A stretch of DNA of 64,000 nucleotides from positions 3,686,501 through 3,750,500 of the forward strand of contig CP064988.1 in assembly GCA_016699855.1 (NCBI GenBank). The letters run 5' to 3'. Every line of letters starts with the position of its first letter. Position 1 is the first letter of the stretch. Below the pieces are notes generated by a model. The model was not told the DNA's origin, searched no databases, and was given only the letters and a program-made list of their open reading frames with translations. Source of the DNA: Rhodospirillales bacterium (lineage in GTDB: Bacteria > Pseudomonadota > Alphaproteobacteria > Reyranellales > Reyranellaceae). Below are positions 42,314 to 50,563 of the stretch, in pieces. The position numbers and the translations under genes were made by a program.

Positions 42314-43444
42314 TCAGGCGTCGGTCGGCGGCAAGCCCATGGTCTTGACCCGGTACTCCTCCCAGTGCTTCACCCACGCCTCGTCGCCCTGGCCCTTAAA
42401 GGTCTTGCGCGCCGCGTCCCACCCGGCCTGCACCTTCTTGAGGCGCGCGAGCCGCTGGTCCTGCCAGGCCTGGTGCTCGGCGGTCCAGATGCCCTTCTCC
42501 TTGAGGTAGCGTATGGCGCCGTCGTGCCACGGCGCGTCGGCGGGCGGTTTGCCGGCGATCTTCGGCGCCCAGTTGGCGGCGCTTCCGGTGATCCCGCGGA
42601 TCAGGTCCATCGAGTCGTCGACGACCTTGACGATCGAGTAGACCTCGTCGGCGTTCGTGTTCGAGTAGGTCGCGATGATCGGGTAGCGGTATCCGACGAG
42701 GTCGACCGCCTTGTCCTTGGGGATGCCGGCGCCGACCGTCTCGCGGTAGGGCTCGAAGAAATCCGCGACCTTGCGGATCCGGTCCCATCCCGCCTTGTCC
42801 GACGGCGGGAAGGGCGGATAGACGAGTCCGCGCGGGCTGGCCTCGATCTCGCGCATGTTCGCCGACGTCGTCACGCTCGAGAACGAGTCGAGCTGGTTGT
42901 TGATGACCGCCGTCTTCATCGCGTTGTAGCTGCCGAACCACACGACCTGCACGTCCGCGCGCGTCAGGCCGGCGAACGCGAGGTAGGCGTCCGTCTTGAC
43001 GTTGACCGACGGGTTCCCCTTCACGTACCCGATGCGCTTGCCCTTCAGGTCCTTCACCTCTTTGACGCCGATGTCGGCGGCCGTCGCCATGGCGTTGCTG
43101 GCCGGGCGGGCGAGGACGACGCGGACGTCCTGGGGTCCCCACGCCGGCACCGCGAAATCGAAGGTGCCCTCCGCCGCGAAGTAAAGCTCGTTGGCGAGGA
43201 AGCCGTAGTTGGCCTTGCCCTGCTTCAGCGGCAGCAGCCGCCCGATCGAGGTCCCCGAGGGCACGATGCGCACGCGCATCTGCTGCTTCTTCATGATGGC
43301 GTCGGCGATACCCGACGCCTCGGCGTAGCCCGACGACCCCAGGTCGTAGGCCGTCCAGATCGAGGTCTCCGGCAGTTTGGCCTGGGCGGCCCCGCCCAGC
43401 ATCATCGCGGCCGATCCGGCCAGCGCGTCGCGTCGCTTGATCAT
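42314..43444 (-). CDS. TAXI family TRAP transporter solute-binding protein
   Basis: A 376-aa periplasmic binding protein. The signal peptide is MIKRRDALAGSAAMMLGGAA with cleavage near AQAK. The mature part has the TAXI-type start SIWTAYDLGSSGYAEASGIA, IVPSGTSIGRLLPLKQGKA, and GKRIGYVKGNPSVNVKTDA. It binds a carboxylate-type ligand and delivers it to the fused TRAP permease encoded divergently at 43579. GGGAG lies ahead of the ATG at 43444. The 134-base gap between the two start codons must hold both promoters. Confidence 0.9.
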   Translation of the reverse strand: MIKRRDALAGSAAMMLGGAAQAKLPETSIWTAYDLGSSGYAEASGIADAIMKKQQMRVRIVPSGTSIGRLLPLKQGKANYGFLANELYFAAEGTFDFAVPAWGPQDVRVVLARPASNAMATAADIGVKEVKDLKGKRIGYVKGNPSVNVKTDAYLAFAGLTRADVQVVWFGSYNAMKTAVINNQLDSFSSVTTSANMREIEASPRGLVYPPFPPSDKAGWDRIRKVADFFEPYRETVGAGIPKDKAVDLVGYRYPIIATYSNTNADEVYSIVKVVDDSMDLIRGITGSAANWAPKIAGKPPADAPWHDGAIRYLKEKGIWTAEHQAWQDQRLARLKKVQAGWDAARKTFKGQGDEAWVKHWEEYRVKTMGLPPTDA

Positions 43445-43578
43445 TGGCGTCACTCCCGTTTCGTTGGTTGGTTGATGGTTGGACGGGAGATTGGCAAGCG
43501 CGCGCCCGCGCGTCAAACTGCGCGGCAATGAAGGAACGGGCGTCCATCGACGGACCCGGCCGGGGAGGATCCTCTCTA

Positions 43579-45069
43579 ATGACCGCGAATGTTGAGGCCG
43601 GCGCCATCGAGCTCGCGCCGGAGGACGGCGGGCGCGACCGGCTGGCCGGATTCGCCTACTGGCTTGCGCTCGTCGTGGGCGGCGCCGGCGTCGTCCTGAC
43701 GATCAACCAGACTTTCAATCTGCATCTGCTCGGCGGGCCGATCATCGACACCTCGTTCTACTACGTCCTGCTCGGCATCTTCCTGTCCCTCGCCTTCCTC
43801 GCCTATCCCGCCCGCCGGGTCGACCGCGACGCGATCCCCTGGTACGACTGGGCTCTGTTCGCCGCCGCCATCGCCACCACCGGGTACCTCGCGTGGCACG
43901 GCGGGCGCATCGTGGCCGAGGGCTGGGACCTGGCCGCGCCGCCGACCGCCGTCGCGGTCGCCGGCGTCGTCTGCGCCCTTGCGCTCGAGGGCGTGCGTCG
44001 CGCGGGCGGCATGGTGCTGTTCGCGCTCTGCGCCCTGTTCGCGTTCTATCCCATGTTCGCCCACCTGATGCCGGGCTTCCTCTGGGGTCCGGGCAGCGGG
44101 TTCGCCGAGACGTTGAGCGCGCACGCGATGGGCGTCGAGAGTGTGATCGGCGTCCCCCTGCGCACGGTCGCGTCGCTGCTCGTCGGCTTCCTGATCTTCG
44201 GCTCGGCGCTGGTCGTCACCGGCGGCGGGGAGTTCTTCATGGCGCTCGCGATCGCGCTGATGGGCCGGACGCGCGGCGGCCCGGCCAAGGTCGCGGTGCT
44301 GTCGAGCGGCTTCTTCGGGTCCCTGTCGGGCAGCGTGATCTCGAACGTGGTGACGACAGGGCAGATCACCATCCCGACGATGAAGCGCGTCGGCTATCCG
44401 CCGCACTACGCCGGCGCGGTCGAGGCCTGCGCCTCCACCGGCGGCGCGCTGATGCCGCCGGTCATGGGCGCCGTCGCGTTCATCATGGCCGAGTTCCTGA
44501 ACGTGTCCTACGGCACGGTGATGGTCGCCGCCGTGGTCCCAGCGCTGCTCTACTACGGCGCGCTCCTGCTGCAGGCCGACCACTACGCTGCGCGCAACGG
44601 ATTGAGGGGCCAACCGGCGGAGGAGATTCCGAGGCTGCTGCCCGTGATCAAGGAAGGCTGGCACTTCCTCTTCAGCCTTGGCCTGCTGACCTACCTGCTG
44701 CTGGTGATGAAGCGGGAGGCGCTCGCGCCGTACATCGCGACGGTCGTCCTCGTGGGCACGACCATGCTGTTCGGCCGCAAGCGCTTCGGCCTGGCGGGGT
44801 TGCGCGACCTCGCCATCGACACGACGCGTAACGTCGTCAACATCGTCGCCATCCTCGCGGGCGTCGGCTTCATCGTCGGCGCGCTGTCGTACACCGGAGT
44901 CGGCGGCGCCTTCTCGCGCGAACTGCTCCAGTTCGCTGGCGGGAACGTCCACCTGCTGCTGGTGCTCGGCGCCCTGACGAGCTTCATCCTCGGGATGGGC
45001 ATGACGTCGAGCGCCTGCTACATCTTCCTCGCGGTGACGCTCGGTCCGGCCCTCATCGAGGGGGGCTGA
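43579..45069 (+). CDS. TRAP transporter fused permease (4TM-12TM), N-terminal part before a frameshift
   Basis: 496 codons of the fused small/large TRAP permease that partners TAXI binding proteins. Seen are about four helices in the first 150 residues, then the DctM-like core with SGFFGSLSGSVISNVVTTGQ, RVGYPPHYAGAVEACASTGG and ALMPPVMGAVAFIMAEFL, and near the end FILGMGMTSSACYIFLAVTL. The frame stops at GAG GGG GGC TGA (45058-45069). Adding one G to the six-G run restores ...GGLNPIAAHLFILYWG, which is the family continuation in the next frame. So the gene is either broken, phase-variable, or affected by a sequencing error. GGGGAGGA precedes the ATG. Confidence 0.85.
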   Translation: MTANVEAGAIELAPEDGGRDRLAGFAYWLALVVGGAGVVLTINQTFNLHLLGGPIIDTSFYYVLLGIFLSLAFLAYPARRVDRDAIPWYDWALFAAAIATTGYLAWHGGRIVAEGWDLAAPPTAVAVAGVVCALALEGVRRAGGMVLFALCALFAFYPMFAHLMPGFLWGPGSGFAETLSAHAMGVESVIGVPLRTVASLLVGFLIFGSALVVTGGGEFFMALAIALMGRTRGGPAKVAVLSSGFFGSLSGSVISNVVTTGQITIPTMKRVGYPPHYAGAVEACASTGGALMPPVMGAVAFIMAEFLNVSYGTVMVAAVVPALLYYGALLLQADHYAARNGLRGQPAEEIPRLLPVIKEGWHFLFSLGLLTYLLLVMKREALAPYIATVVLVGTTMLFGRKRFGLAGLRDLAIDTTRNVVNIVAILAGVGFIVGALSYTGVGGAFSRELLQFAGGNVHLLLVLGALTSFILGMGMTSSACYIFLAVTLGPALIEGG

Positions 45070-45509
45070 ACCCCATCGCCGCCCACCTGTTCATCCTCTA
45101 CTGGGGGCTCATCAGCTTCATCACCCCGCCGGTCGCGCTCGCGGCCATCGCCGCCGCCAGCATCGCGAAATCCGATCCCTGGCGCACCGGCATCTGGGCC
45201 ATGCGCCTCGGCCTGGTGAACTTCGTGCTGCCGTTCCTGTTCGTGCTGAACCCGACGCTCATTCTGATCGGCTCGCCGATGGACATACTGCACGACGTCG
45301 CGAGCGCCTGCTTCGCCATCTGGTTGCTCGCCGCCGGACTCGAGGGCTGGCTCTACGGCGTCGGCCGCATCGGCTGGGCGTCGCGCGCGCCGTTGATCGC
45401 CGCGGCGCTGGGTCTGCTGACGCCGGGGGCCGTCACCGATCTGATCGGCGCGGGCATCGCCGCCGCCGTCTACGCCGGCAACCTCCTGGCGCGCCGCCGC
45501 GCCGCGTAG
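45066..45509 (+). pseudogene. TRAP fused permease, out-of-frame C-terminal part
   Basis: 147 codons in the frame shifted relative to 43579-45069. They start as LNPIAAHLFILYWGLISFIT and run through PPVALAAIAAASIAKSDPWR, MRLGLVNFVLPFLFVLNPTL and further helices to a basic end (LLARRRAA). This is exactly the missing C-terminal third of the fused permease. An ATG at 45201 could start a 102-aa fragment, but it would lack the transport core. With the frame restored the whole permease would be about 643 aa, the normal size. Confidence 0.85.
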
Positions 45510-45850
45510 GCCGCGGGTTTCTCCGCCCGCCGGAGGCCGACTGCGTTCGACCACCACGCGACGTGCGCCGGTAGGCGAGCCGCACGCCGAAGCCCGCCGC
45601 GCGCGACGTGAACCAGCTTCGGCTTTCACGGTTGAGCCGCGCGACCCCGACCAGAGGCGGCGGCCGCCGTCCGTGCAAGCTCTCGGTCCCCGCCTGTAGG
45701 CGGGACACCCTGTCAAGCCGCGGCATTCTCGCCTCGGGAAATATTCACCGCGCGCGAAGCCGTCCACGCGCCCACCGCGGCTCTGGCCGCCGTCGCCACG
45801 GACCGATAGCTTGGCCGCGGTCCCGCCCCTCCGCCCCGCACGAGTGCCCG
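45510..45850. other. 341-base intergenic region without a recognised gene
   Basis: Between the permease remnant and the amidohydrolase gene. It is GC-rich with several short open frames of arginine-rich composition that look like noise. I see no convincing hairpin, repeat of the dispersed families, or RNA gene. It may hold the amidohydrolase promoter. Confidence 0.5.
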
Positions 45851-47491
45851 ATGTCCCCGACCACGATCTTCCGTGCCCGCCGCATCCTGACGATGAATCC
45901 CGCGCGGCCGGAGGCGACGCACGTCGCGGTGCGCGACGGCCGCATCCTCGGCGCCGGCGCGCTGGAGGAGCTGGCGGGGTGGGGGCCGCACACGCTCGAC
46001 CTGCGCTTCGCCGGCATGACGCTGATGCCGGGCCTGGTCGAAGGCCACAGCCACGCCAGCGAGGGCACGTTCTGGCGCTACGCCTATCTCGGCCGCTTCG
46101 ACCGCATGGATCCGGACGGCCGGGTGTGGCCGGGCGCCGACTCGATCGACGCGGTGGTGGCGCGGCTGTCGGAGGTCGACGCCGCGATGGCCGACGCGGC
46201 GGCGCCTCTGTCGGGCTGGGGCCTCGATCCGATCTACTACGGCGACCGCCGCGTGGCGCGCGCCGATCTCGACCGCGTCTCGACCACGCGGCCGATCGGC
46301 GTGCTGCACGCCAGCGGCCACATCCTCAACGTCAACACCCGCGCGCTGGAGCTGGCCGGCATGCTGCGGCCCGGCGTCAACCATCCCGGCGTGCCGCTGG
46401 GCGGCGACGGGCTGCCGACGGGCGAGCTGAAGGGGCCGGACGCGATGACGCCGGTCGGCGGCTTCGTCGGGTTCGACCGCGAGGCGCTGGCCGACGACGA
46501 GCCCGGCCTGCGCCGCTTCGCGCGGCTGTGCGTGCGCAAGGGCGTCACGACGGCCACCGATCTCGCCAATTTGTTGCCGGACGAGGCCGTCGAGATGATG
46601 CGCCGCGTCACCGGCGAGGCGGGCTTCCCTGTGCGCATCGTCTCGCTGCGGCGCTTCCAGGCGATCGCGCCGGCGGCGCTGGTCGAGCGCGCCGTGGCGT
46701 TGCGCGCGATGTCGACCGACCGGCTGCGGCTGGGCGCGGTGAAGGCCTTCGCCGACGGCTCGATCCAGGGATTCTCGGCCCGGCTGCGCTGGCCCGGCTA
46801 CTTCAACGGCGCGCCCAACGGGTTGTGGTACACGCCTCCGGAGACGCTGCGCGAGCTCTACGGGCTGGCGCTGGCCGCCGACGTGCTGGTGCACACCCAC
46901 ACCAACGGCGACGAGGCCACCGAGATGGCGCTGGACTGCCTCGAGGCGGCGCTGAAGGGCGCGCCGGCGCGCGACCACCGTTTCACGCTGCAGCACTGCC
47001 AGATGGCCGACGCGGCGCAGTTCCGCCGCATGCGGGCGCTGGGGATGTGCGTGAACCTGTTTCCCAACCACCATTTCTACTGGGGCGACCAGCACTACGC
47101 CACGACCCTCGGGCCGGAGCGGGCCGAGCGCATGAACGCCTGCGCCACGGCGCTGGCGACCGGCGTGCCGATGGCGATCCACTCCGACGCGCCGGTGACG
47201 CCGCTGGGGCCGCTGTTCACGGCGTGGTGCGCCGTCAACCGGCTGACCGCCAGCGGCCGCACGCTGGGCGCCCATGAGCGCATCGGGGTCGCCGACGCGC
47301 TGCGCACGATCACCCTGGGCGCCGCGTACACGTTGCGGCTCGACGGCGAGGTCGGTTCGATCGAGGCCGGCAAGCGCGCCGATTTCGCGGTGCTGGAGGA
47401 CGATCCGCTGGAGATCGGCGCCGAGCGCCTGAAGGACGTGCGCGTATGGGGCACGGTGCAGGGCGGCCGCGTGTTTCCGGCGGACGGCTGA
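45851..47491 (+). CDS. Amidohydrolase family protein, YtcJ-like
   Basis: A 546-aa metal-dependent hydrolase of the imidazolonepropionase-like / YtcJ branch. Seen are the composite beta-sandwich start FRARRILTMNP and AVRDGRILGAGALEEL, metal site LMPGLVEGHSHASEGT, VLVHTHTNGDEATEM, HRFTLQHCQMADAAQF, and the late aspartate in MAIHSDAPVTPLGP, closing with GSIEAGKRADFAVLEDDP. It hydrolyses an amide, formyl or cyclic substrate that cannot be named. The ATG at 45851 fits the family start, though its ribosome site is weak. The CobW gene follows 30 bases on. Confidence 0.88.
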   Translation: MSPTTIFRARRILTMNPARPEATHVAVRDGRILGAGALEELAGWGPHTLDLRFAGMTLMPGLVEGHSHASEGTFWRYAYLGRFDRMDPDGRVWPGADSIDAVVARLSEVDAAMADAAAPLSGWGLDPIYYGDRRVARADLDRVSTTRPIGVLHASGHILNVNTRALELAGMLRPGVNHPGVPLGGDGLPTGELKGPDAMTPVGGFVGFDREALADDEPGLRRFARLCVRKGVTTATDLANLLPDEAVEMMRRVTGEAGFPVRIVSLRRFQAIAPAALVERAVALRAMSTDRLRLGAVKAFADGSIQGFSARLRWPGYFNGAPNGLWYTPPETLRELYGLALAADVLVHTHTNGDEATEMALDCLEAALKGAPARDHRFTLQHCQMADAAQFRRMRALGMCVNLFPNHHFYWGDQHYATTLGPERAERMNACATALATGVPMAIHSDAPVTPLGPLFTAWCAVNRLTASGRTLGAHERIGVADALRTITLGAAYTLRLDGEVGSIEAGKRADFAVLEDDPLEIGAERLKDVRVWGTVQGGRVFPADG

Positions 47492-47521
47492 CATGGCGTG
47501 CGCGCCGGCGCGGGGCATGTC

Positions 47522-48448
47522 GTGAGCGCCGCGCTGCCCGTCACGGTGATCGGCGGCTATCTCGGCGCCGGCAAGACGACCTTGGTCAACCACCTGCTGC
47601 GCCACGCCGGCGGGCGTCGCATCGCCGTCATGGTCAACGATTTCGGCGCGCTTGCGGTCGACGCCGATCTGATCGAGGCCGAACGCGGCGACGTGCTGGA
47701 CATCGCCGGCGGTTGCGTCTGCTGTTCCTACGGCAGCGATCTGATGGCGGCGCTGATGGAGCTGCCGCGGCGGCGGCCCGATCTCGACCACGTCGCGCTG
47801 GAGGCGAGCGGCGTGGCGCTGCCCGGCGCCATCGCCAGCGCCGTGCGCTTGCTGCCGGCCTACGCGCTGGACGGCGTCGTGGTCGTGGCCGACGCCGAGA
47901 CGGTGCGCGCGCGGGCCGCGGACCGCTACATCGGCGACACGATCGACCGGCAGCTCGCCGCCGCCGATCTGGTGATGCTGAACAAGACCGACCTCGTGGC
48001 GCCGGATGCCGCCGCCGCGACCGCGCGCTGGATCGAGACGCGGGCGCCGGGCGGCCGGGTGGTCGCCACGCGGCGCTCGGCGGCGCCGGTCGAGGTCGTG
48101 CTCGGCGCGCGGACCGGCGCGCCGCCGCCGGTCGCGCCGGGGATGACGCCGGGCGGCGTCGACGCCGCGTCGCTCTACGATTCGTTCACCTTGCGGCCCG
48201 AGGCGTCGCTCGACCTCGCGCGGCTCGGCGCGGCGCTGACGCGCGCCGAGACCGGATTGCTGCGGGCCAAGGGTTGGCTGCGCGACGGCGCAGGCGCGCT
48301 GCGCGGGTTCCAGCTCGTCGGCGCGCGGTGGGAGGTCGCCGACGCGCCGGCGACGGCGCGCGCGCCCGGGTTGGTGTTCATCGGCCTGCGCGCGCATCTC
48401 GACCGCGACGCCGTCACGCGCGCGATCGACGCGGCGCGGGTCGGGTAG
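47522..48448 (+). CDS. CobW/COG0523 family GTP-binding metallochaperone-like protein
   Basis: A 308-aa G3E GTPase. Seen are the P-loop VIGGYLGAGKTTLVNHLL at the N-terminus, VNDFGALAVDADL, the zinc-binding GGCVCCSYGSDLMAAL (C-x-C-C), LEASGVALPG and the base-specificity LNKTDLVAP. The CobW C-terminal domain begins near SLYDSFTLRPEASLDL. Members insert or allocate metals such as zinc or cobalt. Next to an amidohydrolase, it may serve that metalloenzyme (inference). GTG at 47522 gives the usual family start; a GTG at 47498 would add 8 residues. It is followed by a family 2 palindrome. Confidence 0.87.
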   Translation: MSAALPVTVIGGYLGAGKTTLVNHLLRHAGGRRIAVMVNDFGALAVDADLIEAERGDVLDIAGGCVCCSYGSDLMAALMELPRRRPDLDHVALEASGVALPGAIASAVRLLPAYALDGVVVVADAETVRARAADRYIGDTIDRQLAAADLVMLNKTDLVAPDAAAATARWIETRAPGGRVVATRRSAAPVEVVLGARTGAPPPVAPGMTPGGVDAASLYDSFTLRPEASLDLARLGAALTRAETGLLRAKGWLRDGAGALRGFQLVGARWEVADAPATARAPGLVFIGLRAHLDRDAVTRAIDAARVG

Positions 48449-48493
48449 CGGTCGTCAGGATTCGATGGAAGCGCTCCCTCGGCGCGGCATCTT

Positions 48494-48560
48494 TGTCATC
48501 CCGAGCGCGGCGAGGGATCCAGGCGCCGGTCGTGGATCCCTCGCCGCGCTCGGGATGACA
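48494..48560. repeat. Dispersed palindrome, family 2, copy C
   Basis: TGTCATCCCGAGCGCGGCGA followed by GGGATCCAGG, a short loop, and the inverted arm CTCGCCGCGCTCGGGATGACA. It differs from 11018-11087 mainly at GCGG/GCAG, with the matching change on the other arm (CCGC/CTGC), so pairing is kept. It lies between the convergent CobW and DUF2817 genes. Confidence 0.85.
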
Positions 48561-48643
48561 GTGGTGTCGGTCCGGCGCCGTTCGAGGTCGCCGCGTCAGC
48601 CCGCGCCTCTTGGTTGCGTCCTAGGTCCGCGCCCCGGGCCGGC

Positions 48644-49729
48644 CTAGATCGACGCCAGCCCCGCCAGAGCGGCGCGCTGGATCTGCTGGGCGCGCGGGTA
48701 GCAACGGTCGCGCCAGTTGTCGCGGTCGGGATAGAACGCGTCGCGCAGCTGACGCTGGATGCGGCGGCCGGCCTCGGTGTCCGGGTCGCCGTGCGTGTGC
48801 AGCCAGTTGTCGGCCAGCAGCGCGGTCTGAACCTCGGCGGCCGGCAGCGTGCCGACCTCGATCGCTGCGGCCACGACCGTCGCCTCGGGCAGCCAGCGCG
48901 TGAAGGCCATGCGGAGATTGCCCTCGATCACCGGCGACTCGCTCTCGCCCGCCTCGGGCGAGGTCACGGCCTCGCCGAACCAGCGCCGCGCCAGCGCCAG
49001 CGGCTCCGAGCCCGTGGGATGGCGGCAGATGATCTCGGAATGCCCGTAGGGGCCCAGGCCGGTGTGGAAGTCGATGACGCAGACATGGGTGGCGCCGTCG
49101 AGGTAGCGGGACACGATCTCGCCCATGGTGCGGTTCGACCAGCACGGGGCGGTGCCGCCGTAGAACAGGCCGTGCGGATGGGTGTGCTGGCCGGCGCTGA
49201 CGGCGGCCGACAGCGCCCGCGCGCCATGCGCGGCGGCGTAGTCGGCCAGGCGCGTCGCGATGGCGCGCGTCGTGCCGGCGTTCCATTCGCGCGGCTCCAG
49301 CCACGTGGCCACGTCGAGATAGCCTCGGTTCACCGGCAGCGGCCGGTCGAAATCGAGGAAGTTGCGGTTGATGTCGATGTTGTCCTCGTTGACGCGGCGC
49401 ATCCACGAGAAGCCGTAGGGGTTGGTGGCGTGCACGGCGAGCACGGCGGTGCCCGCCGGTAGCGCGCGCGGCCCGCCCTCGCGCAGCCAGCCGACCTGGC
49501 AGGCCGAGCCGTAGAAGCCCTCGACGCCGTGCGTGCCCGAGCATGTCACCAGCACGCGCGTGGCGTCGGCGGGGCCGATCCACGCCGTGTCGGTGGCCAG
49601 CGCCTCGCCGTTGACGCCCTTGAGCGGATGCGGCCAGCCCGCGACCTCCACGCCGGCGTCGGCGCAGGCGGCGCGGAACTTGGCGCGCGCGGCGGCGTAG
49701 TCGGCGGCGAAATGGTCGAGAGGCGCCAT
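48644..49729 (-). CDS. DUF2817 (M14-like zinc carboxypeptidase) family protein
   Basis: A 361-aa protein of the DUF2817 family, related to M14 carboxypeptidases. Zinc ligands are expected in CSGTHGVEGFYGSACQ (H-x2-E) near residue 65 and in VIDFHTGLGPYGHSEII. The substrate-arginine segment NEDNIDINRNFLDFDRPL is present. It probably trims amino acids from a peptide or conjugate in the cytoplasm, as no signal peptide is seen. AAGGAG precedes the ATG at 49729; the open frame upstream is low-complexity and lacks a ribosome site. It is downstream of the methyltransferase gene on the same strand. Confidence 0.87.
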   Translation of the reverse strand: MAPLDHFAADYAAARAKFRAACADAGVEVAGWPHPLKGVNGEALATDTAWIGPADATRVLVTCSGTHGVEGFYGSACQVGWLREGGPRALPAGTAVLAVHATNPYGFSWMRRVNEDNIDINRNFLDFDRPLPVNRGYLDVATWLEPREWNAGTTRAIATRLADYAAAHGARALSAAVSAGQHTHPHGLFYGGTAPCWSNRTMGEIVSRYLDGATHVCVIDFHTGLGPYGHSEIICRHPTGSEPLALARRWFGEAVTSPEAGESESPVIEGNLRMAFTRWLPEATVVAAAIEVGTLPAAEVQTALLADNWLHTHGDPDTEAGRRIQRQLRDAFYPDRDNWRDRCYPRAQQIQRAALAGLASI

Positions 49730-49850
49730 GCTGGTCTCCTTCCGGCCGGTGGGCGCGTCCGGCGTCGCCTTCCGTCGGAACGAAGCGGCGCCGCGCGCGG
49801 AAGACGACCCTTCCATCGCGCGCCACGGCTGTCCACGGGATTTGCCGGCG

Positions 49851-50486
49851 TCAGCGGCGGCGGTACCGCCAGACGCCCATCGGCGGCAGGTTGCGCCATT
49901 CGCGGACGACGAACTCCGCTTCGAGGCCCGCCGCATCCACGATCGCGGGATCCAGCGGCGAGCGGGCGCCGTAAGTGTACTGCGTCACGGCGCCGCCGGG
50001 CGGCATCAGCTCGAACGCCGACTCGTAGTAGCGCCGCGCCGCGTCGGCCGCGACCACGCGCATCGGCAGGCCGCTGAGCACGGCGCGCGCGCCGCGCACG
50101 CCCGCGGCCGCGAGCGTGCCGCGCAGGTCGATGGCGTCGCCGGTGACGATGCGCAGGCCGGGGATGCGCTCGGCGAGGAAATCGCACATCGCCGGATCGC
50201 GCTCGATCACCACCAGCCCGTCGAGCGGGCATCCCTGCCGAAGCAGCGCCTCGGTGATCGGCCCGGTGCCGGCGCCGGTCTCGACCACCGGGCCGCCGCC
50301 CCGGGCCGTCTCCAGCACCGCGCGGGCGATCCGGTCGGCGGTCCACACGCTGCTGCGGAACGGTCCGCCGACGGCGGTCGGCGCCCGCCACCAGCCGCGC
50401 GCGAACGCCCACCGGTCGCCGCGCGCCGGTGGACCGCCGGACAGGATCGCCGTGCGCGTGGTGGTGGTCGGTCCGGTCGTTGGCAT
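49851..50486 (-). CDS. Class I SAM-dependent methyltransferase (PmtA / rRNA-adenine-dimethylase-like)
   Basis: A 211-aa methyltransferase. The SAM motif I reads VVETGAGTGPITEALLRQG near residue 67, followed by LVVIERDP (acidic loop) and VTGDAIDLRG. The post-I region LSGLPMRVV takes the place of the NPPY of DNA/RNA adenine methyltransferases, a feature of phospholipid N-methyltransferases such as PmtA. Methylation of phosphatidylethanolamine is therefore the favoured but unproven activity. The C-terminus WRNLPPMGVWRYRRR is basic and aromatic. The start lacks a clear ribosome site. Confidence 0.8.
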   Translation of the reverse strand: MPTTGPTTTTRTAILSGGPPARGDRWAFARGWWRAPTAVGGPFRSSVWTADRIARAVLETARGGGPVVETGAGTGPITEALLRQGCPLDGLVVIERDPAMCDFLAERIPGLRIVTGDAIDLRGTLAAAGVRGARAVLSGLPMRVVAADAARRYYESAFELMPPGGAVTQYTYGARSPLDPAIVDAAGLEAEFVVREWRNLPPMGVWRYRRR

Positions 50487-50563
50487 GGAGTGTCGCCGCG
50501 TCGGTCGTGGTCCGCCGCCAAGCTAAGCGCGGCGGGCGGGGGGGCGTCAACCGGCGGGCGTCG

